Shown one piece after another: positions 12,001 to 24,000 of a stretch of DNA of 64,000 nt. Position numbers and translations under genes: made by a program. Below the pieces are notes generated by a model, which saw only the letters and a list, made by a program, of their open reading frames with translations, was not told where the DNA came from and did not search any database. Source of the stretch: Vanessa cardui (taxonomy: Eukaryota > Arthropoda > Insecta > Lepidoptera > Nymphalidae). Position 1 is the stretch's first letter. Each line of letters opens with the position of its first letter. The stretch lies in the NCBI RefSeq assembly GCF_905220365.1, contig NC_061136.1:13433702-13497701 (forward strand), read 5' to 3'.

Positions 12001-15000
12001 CAAACTTCTAAAATTTTCAGTGTTTCTTTAATATATTGTCCGTGTATTATGTACAAAAACCTACCTCTCGAATCACTCTATCTATTAAAAGAAAAACGCA
12101 TCAATATCCGTTGCGCAGTTTTAAAGATTTAAGCATACATAGGGATATAGGGACAGAGAAAGCGAATTTGTTTTGTACCATGTAGTGTTTAAAAACAGCC
12201 AACAACTGTTTTCATCAAATATTCCCAGACATGTTCATCAGTGAAACACTTTATCAGATATTTATCTTTGAGTTCCATATCAACATTAATTAAGTCTCAT
12301 GAAGTTCGTGGCTAATCGTTGGCGAACCTCGTATCGGCCGACACTGTCCGGTTATAACTGGATTTATCTAGATAAAACCTGTTGAATGCACCCTGTTCAT
12401 TGGCAGACTGCTCGATAGCAATAATCAGCGGTTTTCAAATTTGGTTCAGGAGTCATATAACACGACTGTTTTTTTAATGTTGAAAAAGAGTAACTACAGA
12501 GTTTCTTGGCGGTTCTTCTCGGTAGAATCTACTTTCCGAACGATGGTTCACTTAAAATAGTTATTAAATGACGATTGCCAGTAAGAGCCTACTTAAATAA
12601 TGGCAATTTTTTTTTATATTTTTGAGGGCATTAGGAGAGCAAAAGTGGTCGGAAGGACAAATCAGGCTGGCATCTCTCACTCAGTTTAGATACTTTCTTC
12701 TGCTTAATCTAGCTATCACGTTTACACCACTGCTAAATATATTAAGCAGCTTGGCGTCGTAAAAATAAATAAATCAATAATAAAAAATAAATCCGGGAGC
12801 CGAGATGGCCCAGTGATGATTGCGGGTTTAAACCCGGGCACAAATAAATATTTATGACCTTAATTGCTGTTTATAATTAATCTCATGCTCGGCGTTAAAG
12901 GAAAACTTCGTGAGAAAACTTGCATGTGCCTAATTTCATAGAAATTCTGTCACATGTGCATTCCACCATGTGCATTGGAACAGCTTGGTGGAATTTATTT
13001 CAAACCTTCTCCTCACCTGTGAGGAGAAGGTTTGAAATAAAGTTCCAAGTTTTCCAATAAAGTTCCAAATATTCCAAGGCCTCCTTTCCCTGGAAAGGAG
13101 GCCTTGGAATTTTCAGGCTGTTGTTGTTGTAGAATGAAACAAATGAACTATTGATCTAAAAGTTATAAATCTCCACTAACTTACAAATAGCGGTATAACT
13201 AAGTCATTAATGTATCGTGACCTCATGAACAACCCAGACGTCCACTGGCGACGCGACGATCGCCCCCCGTGAACCGTCTGGAAGCTCTCATGAGCTTGAC
13301 AATTGTTTTAATCACTACATAGTATAAAACAAAGTCGCTCACCACTGTTTGTCCCTATATATGCTTAGATCTTTAAAATTACGCAACGGATATTGATGCG
13401 GTTTTATTAATAGATTAAGTAATTAGTGAGGAACATTTTATAATACTGACAACTTTAGATATTTCTAATGTGACGTCGTAAATAAAGAAATACTCTACAA
13501 TAGTTAATATCAGTATTGCACCGTGCGAAGCCAGAACGGGTCGGTAGTACACACATATACAAGCTGTCGCCTGTGGCTTCGCTGAAAATACAACAAACAG
13601 TCAGTCAAAGTTTCGCATTTATAATTTACACTATATTCAATGTAAATATAATAGAAACTATATAATTATTTAATGAATTCGTATTTTGTGGAAGTCTTAT
13701 GAAGTACCCTAGAGCAGTGTTTCCCAAAATTTGTTCTACCATGGCCCGGTAATTTTCCCACAACCCTTTCGTGACCCACTGAATACTTTTAAACCCAAGC
13801 TGGTTCCGTTAAGATTAAATAAGACACTTTTATTAATAGTAAAAATATTTTATTGATACTGGGAACATAATATTTTGGTACAGTCTATTTAATCACAAAA
13901 AAATTTAGTGCGAAGAGTGTGACCATTCTTTGGTCAAAAATAAGCAACGGTTCGCGGAAAATGATGACAGTTTTATTCTAAAGTCTGGTTCCACTTCAAG
14001 TCGGTTTCTGTATTTCTTTTTAAGGTAATCTAGTGTTGAAAACCCGGCTTCACATTTGTAAGTTGTGACAAAAGGCATTAAAAAAGTTATTGCTTGATGA
14101 GCTAATTTTGTGTATTCTTGACGACAAGATAGTAGGTATTATTTTTTAAACAAGGAATGTTGCGACCCGGTATTTTATTTTGATGGCCCGGTACCGGGTC
14201 GCGACCCGGCAAATGGGAAACGCTGCCCTAGAGCTATACTAAAGCCTAATCTTATTTTTGAAAATATTTAGCTCTATATATATTTAGTTCAAGCCATAAG
14301 GTACAATACCTTATGGCTTGAACACGAGTTAGATTTACTCATGATGTTTATTGCAACACTTTAGACAAGATGAATTATCAATAGACCAGTTTGAACCCGC
14401 CATCTGCGGTCAAGATCGACATATTATTTCGACTGGACCATCCAGCTTATAAAATGGTAAAGTAACGTAAAAAGTAACAGCCAGTAAATTTCTCACTGCT
14501 GGGATAAGGCGTCCTCTTCCATTAAGGAGAGGGTGTGGAACATATTCGACCACGCTGTTCCAATGCGGGTTGGTGGAATGCACGTGTGGCAGAATTTCAA
14601 TGAAATTAGACACACGCAGGTTTCCTCACGATGTTTTTCTTCACCGAGCACGGGATGAATTATAAACACAAAATAAGCACATATGTATTTGCCTGGGTTC
14701 GAACCCACAATCATCGGTTAAGATGCACGCGTTCTAACCACTGGGCCATCTCGGCTCTATTTATAAAATAGTAATAATATCAAATTCTTCGTACAAAACA
14801 ATACAATATATAACGTTATCAAAGGTTCAGCTGATCGCATACGACGACGTATATTGTAAATATTTTGACGTGAAACTACGCCTTTGCTATTTTTAAATAA
14901 TGAATTTAATTTCTACGCGATGTTCAACGATGTATCTTGTTTACCATCGTTTATAACATAACCTCATTTATTTATTTTTATTGTAAAATACTTTAGCTTT

Positions 15001-18000
15001 ATAATGAGAGCGCTTTAAAATTGTAAGTGAAGTTAAAAACAATACAAATACGAATGAAAAAAATGGCTGTAAATTGATGAGCTGTGATCTATAAATAAAT
15101 TTAAAAAATTGTATACTAAAGTAAAACAAAAATATTCTTACGCGACTGCCCAAAAAAGGAGTGTCATGTTTTCAATGATTATATTTTGTTTGTGAGTTAC
15201 ACACTATTCCATCGTAAGATTTATATGCCTCAACAGACGTGTATGTTTGTCGTATAGTTAGAATATTTTGGATCTATCAACTGAGTGACACTGCCTTTAA
15301 ATTAATTATTTCTTTGGTTTTTAGCGGTATATTTGGTTTGTTTATTTTAACTTTGGTGATAGGGCTTTGTGCAAGAACGCCTGGATAGGTACCACCCACT
15401 CATCAGATATTCTACCGCTAAACAACAGTACGCAGTATTGTTGTGTTCCGGTTCGAGAGCGTCATTGTCTTGGGTGGGTGATGGTGACCACTATCTTATT
15501 ATTATGGCCCATATGCTTGTCCGCCAAGCTATTCCATAATAAAAAACTTTGGAAACAATTAAAAGGTAATTAGGTTGATAAGTGTCATGTGCCAATCATG
15601 TCTTTTGTAAATGACGACCTCCGTGGTCGAGTAGCGTGTACGCCGATTTTCATGGGTACGCCACTCCGAAGTCCGATCCCGACCGAGTCGATGTACAAAA
15701 TTTTCATCAGTTTTCTATGATGTCGTGGGTCTGGGTGTTTGGGTACCGTCGTTACTTTTGATTTTCGATAACACAAGTGCTTTAGCTACTTAATTTAAGA
15801 TCATAATATATTATGTTGTCCAATATTTATTTATTTCAATTTATTTAAATAGAGTTTATCGTGCCGTGAAAGTGTCAATACAAACTACTATTAATAACTA
15901 CAACCCTATGTAACCACACGTGTGCTATTATCGATATGTAAATGTTCTTGCAACGTTTTTAGAAAGCACATACTAAACTAGAACTTTTGTTTCATTTATA
16001 CAACGTTTTAAAATGAAACGTTACTTGTACACGTGGTTTTCTCTCTTGTAAACGAAACAGCGATCGCTTTCATTGTCTTTTTATCGTAATTTTGTAGCAG
16101 TTATAATTTACTTCGAATATATAAATGTCTACGCGTTAAATGCGTGAAAATGTCGAATCTGGCAACCGTCAAAGAATTAGACATTGTAAATAATGGACGG
16201 TTCTAAATCGCGTCATGAGTGGGATCCTTCCGGCATTCCAAACCTGGATGCGTAGGAAGTCCTGAATGTCCTGAATCGTGCTCCGCTTGCCACGAGCGGA
16301 ACAACGCACGGGAAGGGCAGCGGACGTGCTGCGAAAGCGATCCCACAGCCCGTCCGTTTCCATGCTGGTGGCGGCCATCGCAGGGTTTTTAGTGAGAACA
16401 ATCTCACATAGCCCCCCAAGAGTCGGGTATCTATGAAGATTTTCCCTGCGTAAAAAAAGGCCTGCTGGCCTCTAATAATCCTCCTAAGCATCATTTCTTT
16501 CTTACGAATACTATACAGTCCTGTAGGACTAACTACTATGCCATTTTTCTATGTCACCCTAAATTCAGGTGGATCTTGCGTTAGGAGTGATTAATATTTT
16601 CACATCGTGTGCTAGTCTATCAGGCCCAAGGAACATATTTATTTACCAAGATTGCTTCTATCTATGGGCACTGTGACCATATCCCATCATGTAGCCCTCT
16701 TGCAGATCATAAAAATAATCGATATTACAACAAATATAAAAATTGTTTATAATTACTTGTCAATTTGAATATATTTTTATAACAGTGTTTGATAAGCAAT
16801 TTCTAGAAACAAGGCCACACGACGGCGGCAAGGTGAATGCCAGGCCTATCAATATCGTTATGAGGCAACTATCTCTGACCGGAGTTTTATCTATTTCATA
16901 TAAGCGGTACTCGGTTTCACCTAATATTAGAATACGCTTACAAACTTCGTAAACGGATTATTTATCTTTTCCTGTACCTGAAGTACAGCTGAGAAGGATA
17001 ATATATCAAAATCAAATCAAAATAAAAATATACTTTATTCAAGTGGGTTTTTTCAAGCACTTTTGAATCGTCATATAACAATTAAGTGAAGCTACCACCG
17101 GTTCGGAAAGTAGATTCTACCGAGAAGAACCGGCAAGAAACTCAGTAGTTACTCTTTTTCAACATTTAAAAAAAAGTACAGTCATGTTAGTTAACACAAT
17201 TATTTAAATTAATATATCCTGCCTGGAAGTCAACAGGTATTAATTCCACGCTTTTTTATCATCTACAAAATCTTGTATCGAATAATACGCCTTTTTTTAT
17301 GTTTACTGTTATTTAATGTATTACCAACATTGAGTAACTTAAGAATATTGATAGCTTTTTTTTATAGGCCAAGGAGAAAATTGTCGTTTAGTTAAGTGGT
17401 CAATAAATAAATGGATTAAATTGTCTTTGAGTGTTCCGAAAATAAACCGTAATCAGCTGAGGCATGGGTTTCGAATAAAACAATTCCACGAGCCGAGATG
17501 GCCCAGTGGTTAGAACGCGTGCATGTGATTGCGGGTTCAAGCCCAGGAAAGCACCACATATTCATGTGCTTAATTTGTGTTTATAATCATCAATCAATCA
17601 TCTCGTGCTCAAAGGAAAATATCGTGAGGAAACCGACATGGGTCTTATTTCATAAAAAATCTGTCACATGTGTCTTCAACCAACTCGCATTGGAACAGCG
17701 TGGTGGAATATGTTCCAAACTTTCTCCTATTGTTGTAGACGCAAAAACCGTTAGATATTTTGAAACTGAAATTGTACCATGATATTCAGCGTGCTTCAGA
17801 TAAATGTAATTAGTTTCGCACTACAAATTTACTAAAACGGGTCAATTTTATTATGCTGGTGTGCGTGTCAGCTACGCTAGACACTCCCCAAATATCGTAC
17901 TAATTTACTAGTGTGAGTGTTAAGTAACTAACATTTAGCAACTAGCTGTGCCCGCGACCTTGAACGAGTCTGAATTTAACAAAAAAATATATATTGTAGC

Positions 18001-21000
18001 CTAAGTTAGTCCATATTATATTATTTGCCAATGAAAGCCCCGTCAAAATCGGTCCAGCCGTTCCATATATTACACGGAACAAACAGACTGACAGACAGAC
18101 GGAAAAAAAATTAATAAATGCTATTTTGGTATATGTACCCTACCATGTACATACTTATGCATTGAGTAAAAATGAGTAAATATTATATATATTTTTTTAT
18201 ATAATTTTAAATTATATATTTTAAATTATATAATTGAAATATATCAATGTTCCCAAAATGCTTATTATATTCGCGACAAGCTCTGATTAGAAAACAGTTA
18301 GCATTATGTGATGAATGACAAGTGGGAGTATAAAAACATAGCGGTTGACGAGCGTTGGATCGTGGGCAGTTCAGAGACAGCTTGCTTAGTAGAAAAGGGG
18401 AATCAATAATATTATTAATAATTTTATATAAGAAAACTTGGTCTCTCATAGATCGGCGTTTTGAGAGAGATAATAAAGGTTCATGGGTACAATCACTAGA
18501 TTTAAAAGACAAATATTTTAAAAATTTGTTTTGGATCTTCTCAATTTCATTTATATGAATATTGTAGTGAGGACTCCATACCGTAGATGCATACTCGAGT
18601 ATAGAACGGACGTAAGCGTTATAAAGCAGGTTAATAGTAGAAGTATTTTTAAATTCAGATCCTGTTCTCATTATAAATCCTAGCATGCGATAGGCTTTTG
18701 ATGAAATACTTCTAATATGAGAACCAAAAGAAAGCTTGCTATCCAGAGTCACGCCTAAGTCTCTCACCTCGGTCTCCCTTGATATGTCGTTATTATTGAT
18801 AGTATATTTATAAAGCAAAGTTTTACGCTTGCGAGAAAAAGAAATTATAGCACATTTGCTTATGTTAAGGTGAAGAGAATTTAATTTGCAGTATGTCTCT
18901 AACCTATTTAAGTCAGATTGTAGATCATGACAATCATCTAAAGATTTAATAGATTTGAAAATTTTTGTGTCATCAGCATATAGAAGAAAATCTGAAGACA
19001 CAAATACATTATTTATGTCATTTATAAATATATTGAACAGTAAAGGACCGAGGTGAGAGCCCTGAGGAACACCTGAACTTATCGGTATAAACGATGACAG
19101 ATAACCCCTAATAGAGACAGCCTGACTACGGTTGCGAAGATATGAATTCAACCATCTGAGCAGGTCGCCGTGTATACCGAAACCTTCAAGTTTGTAAATA
19201 AGTATATTGTGAGACACTTTATCGAAGGCTTTACAGTAATCGGTATACTCGACATCCACCTGATGTCCTTGATCCATGGAATTAGAAACCCGGTGCAAAA
19301 ATTCACATAAGTTTGTTTCCGTCGACCTTTTATTGATGAAACCATGTTGCTCATTTATTAAGTAGGGACGTATAATGGGGAATATTGTGTCGTAAATTAT
19401 TTTCTCAAACAACTTCGCAATGCAGCAAAGTTTGGATATGGGCCTATAATTTTTTATATCATGTTTGTTACCGAATTTTAAAATAGGTACAATGTAAGAT
19501 TTTTTCCATAAAGTTGGTAAACATCCGGTATGGAGAGACATGTTAAATAATAAAAATATCGGTAACGCTAATGCATTGCGAAATTGTTTAAGAAAACAGG
19601 GAGGTAAAGCATCAGGGCCGGTACCCTGACGTGTATCGAGGTTTTTAAGATAATTCTTGACAATTGGTATTGAGAGTTCAATAGAGTGTAGATCCACGAA
19701 AGATCGACCCTTCGGCGTCAATGAAACTGAACTTCCATCCGGTTCAAACACAGATTGAAAATAACTATTAAACATGTTGCTTATCTCCCCGCCATCAGAT
19801 GACGATGTGTCTCCAAGAGTCATAATATTTGGTAAATCGTTAGGACCTTCCTTTTTTGATTTTAAGAAGGACATATGTTCAAACGCAATTATTTTTATAA
19901 CTTTTTAGTGCATATTTATTTGATTTTAAAATATTGTTTAGTTTGTAGTATTTCTTTTTGTTAAAATTTTTATTTATTAGTAACATTTAATGTAGCGTTT
20001 GATTCGAACACGTATTCGCTCGTAACAGAGTATTCACACAAATTGTAAACACAAATATTTCTTACTAAACATGTAAACTCAAATGAAAAACATTTGACAC
20101 TTGCCCTATAAGGCATGGAGGGGAAGGACAAACTGACATTTGCTTGAAGTTTTCCAAATATGAAGAGTCGATAATTATACAGGTGAAATAGTTAATTGAT
20201 GAATAAACTTATAACCAGTACATATCACATAGTCTATATGGCCTTTGTTTTCCAGACGTGACCACAATTCAATGAAAGACATGCAGAGAAGCGGCAATTC
20301 AGTCATTGGATTACAAAAACAACAACAACAACAACAACAGCCTGTAAATTTCCCAATGTTGGGCTTAGGCCTACTCTCCTTTTAAGGAAAAGAAAAAAGA
20401 GAATACTTGGAAAATATTCCACCACGCTGAACCAATGCGGATTGGTTGAATACACATGTGGCAGAATTTATATGAATTTAGAAGCATGCAGGTTTTCTCG
20501 CGATGATTCCTTCACCACCGAGCACGAGATCAATGTCAAACACAAATTAAGGTCAATCAAGGTCAAATTATATTCAGTGGTGCTCACCTGGGTTTGAACC
20601 CGCAATCATTGTTTAAGATTCAAGCGTTCTAAGCACTGGGCCATCTCGGCTCAACAAAAAAAAAATTTAAAAACCCCTGAAAGTGTAACACACAATAATA
20701 TATTCGATAAAACTCGTCATATGACACACACGTAATATCGCTCGTGTATAATTGTGTCGCCGCACGTAACACATCCAATCATTAGGTGACTTTGTTTTAT
20801 CAAGTAATAAGTTGATCGACCTCGCAACTTACAAATCTCGTTAACCCTAGTCAATATATGAAGCCATTTATTGACTAGTTCGTAAAATTCGTTTACATGG
20901 ATCATTCCAAAAAAAGCAATTTTCAAAATTTAAAGCTGAAATCAAAAAACAGTGATGAAAAGTGTATATTCATCAATATTATAAAAATATCAAGATGAAT

Positions 21001-24000
21001 CAAGATTATACAATAGCTGTGCCTGCGACTTCGTGCGCATTTGAATTTAACAAAAAAAAGTATTTATTACTGTAGTAATTTAAGTATAGATTATTGTAAA
21101 CTCAAACTCAAATAACTTTATTCAATATAATTGAAACAGTACCACCGGTTCGGAAAAGAAAACACCCTGACCTGAGCAGAACCGGCGAAAGAAACTCAGC
21201 GGTTTTTTTTTGTCTCATATATTATATACACAAAAATGTAGCCTACGTTACTCCCTATTGGCTATGATATCTTGTAGTGAAAGAACTGTCAAATTCTGTC
21301 TACCCGTTCCAGAGCTTAGCCGGAACAAAAAGACAGACAGACAAAAATATAAAAAAGTAATTTTGGTATATGGTATATATATGGTGCATACATTATGCAT
21401 TTATTAAAAAAACGATTATTTTAATATTACAAACAGACACTCGATTTTTATCATACGTATAGATAACAAAGCGTTTACTATTCATTTATTTTTATTATAT
21501 TTATATCATTCATTAGATTTATCACTATTAAAAACATATATTTAATAAAAGTTTTCGAGAAATTCCGTAAGCAAATATACAAGCATAAAATTAAGAAATT
21601 AAACACACGTGCTTGGAAGTCTAAATGCTGTTGCATCATACTCAAATATAATTCGATTCTAGCAATGCTACACACATACAAAACCTCCTCTTGTTGAAAG
21701 TCGGTTAATAACAAGGCTGTATTTCCTTACTGGATAAAATAAGATAGTACTAGATTTGTCACCACGATAGCAGCGCCACCACACCCGATTGCCTCCACAT
21801 TGCCTTTTGAAGTTCAAATGTCAAAGCTGTTAGCCTTAGAACTAACGCGTACTGGTAACTTTTGTCACGGTGACTGTTTCGTCACTCTTGTCCATGAATA
21901 TGTATGGAGGTGCGCGCACGTTACGACGTGACTATTGGGTGTCATTTGTATCTGCATCTGTACATATACAAGGACTTGACAAGAGTGACGAAACAGTCAC
22001 CGTGACAAAAATCACCAGTGCGCGCTAGTTCTTAGAAGCTACCGAGACTTCTTCGTATGATACGGGAATGGATTATATAACTCATATTAATCTTTGCCAG
22101 ATATTTTTTGCTGTTTTGAGGTAATCGCCACGATTCTAGCTTTATAGATTAGCTATATCCCAAAAATGCAAGATCCTAGATGATGTTTACCTTTACCACC
22201 GAATGTAAGTACAAATATCTGAACACTGAATTTGCCTGTTCAATTTACGAGTGTATATTTCCCACTGCTGGGCTAAGGCCTCCTCTCCCTTCGAGGAGAA
22301 GATTTGGAACATATTCCACTATACTATTCCAATGCGGGTTGGTGGAAGACACATGTGGCAGAATTTCGATATAATTAGATACATGCAGGTTTCCTTACAA
22401 TGATTTCCTTAACCACCAACGAGATGATTTATAAACACAAATTAAACCCATAACTATGCAGTGGTGCTTGCTTAAATTTGCACCCGCAATCATCGGTAAA
22501 GTTGCTCGTGCTCTAACCACTGTGCCATCTCGGCTATTAAACAACCAATATAATAAAATTGAAACATTAAAAAAATACAGACAAAATATCCTATCTTTTA
22601 TCTTTAATCATTTAAACATGTGTTCAAGCAAAGGACAAACTAAAATATCTACATGTATCGTGCATTTGTGGAATATGCGCCAGACACGTGCGTTTCGAGA
22701 GCGCAAAATTTTACAGATAATAAAAACGCCATTTAAATGTGAAATCAATCGCCACGTCGCACTCATTGGCGCGACCCAGCTGCCTCGATCATTACTCTGA
22801 CATTATGATAACTTTATTTTTAATGAAGATTTATTGAAATATTACTATTTTTATAACAACGACGCAGAATCAGCACCTATTCAATACCTAGATGTTTATG
22901 TTGCAATAACTTCGATTTTACTTCTTACATCATTATTTATCTAGGAAATCGCAGTACCTAGTGACTGAATTTGAAGGGTATGTGAGCCCATTTAACTATG
23001 CGTATAAGGGTCATAACATCTTAGACTCTAAGCTTGATGGCGTTTTGGTGATGTAACGGCTTATGTAGATATATACGACCAATCTCTAGAATGGAATCTT
23101 GACGACATGGTCGATGTAGAAATTTTCTATGTTATCTTAAGTCTCGGTGTTTGTGGTAACGTCGTTACTTCTGATTTTCCATAACACAAGTACTTTAGCT
23201 ACCATTGGGATCAGAGTAACGTATGTGATGTTGTCCAATATTATTTAAAAAAAAAAACTCTTTAAAATTTGATACAAAATAAAAAATCTTAAGATGTAGG
23301 GCTCCTTACCCTGACAGGGTCTTTAGTTGAATATTGAAAGGAAATAGAAATACGAAATGTAATCCTAAACAATTGTGAATGATTATTACACTGACTGGAA
23401 TTAAATAAATGGGTACATAAACTTAAACACTAAAAAGGCACGGACTCGTTGTGTTTATTTTGACTAATTACGTATTAGTAATCATAATAAAAACTTCGTT
23501 CGATGTGAAATCGAAAAAAACCTTAAAATGGCTACACTTTGAAACCGCAGACTATACCACACTTGTTAATATAGGTCACATTATGACAATGACCTACCCT
23601 CAAACGTCATTGCGTTGAGCAACAGGGAATGACGAAGGTATGGGGAAAATCATTCGAAAATTTAGTATTAATAATTAATAATACTAATTATAAAATCCCC
23701 TGCGGCTCATAAAGAGTGTTATAATCTGTACCCTATTGCAGTCAAGGAGAAATAATGATAAACCTTAAATTTACATATTTCATATTATTGCGTAACATTT
23801 ATATTATTCACTTTTATAGATTTTTATAGTCTGTAACACATCTTATCTTTACAACTTATGACAATTTATATTTTAAATTACGATACCATTTTTTATGACG
23901 AAGGCAAGTGGTCCATTACATTGTAAGTGGCCAGTACAGCCCATATACTTTAGCGCTGTAAGAATATGTAATGTGGGAGAGAATAAATAAATTATTATTA

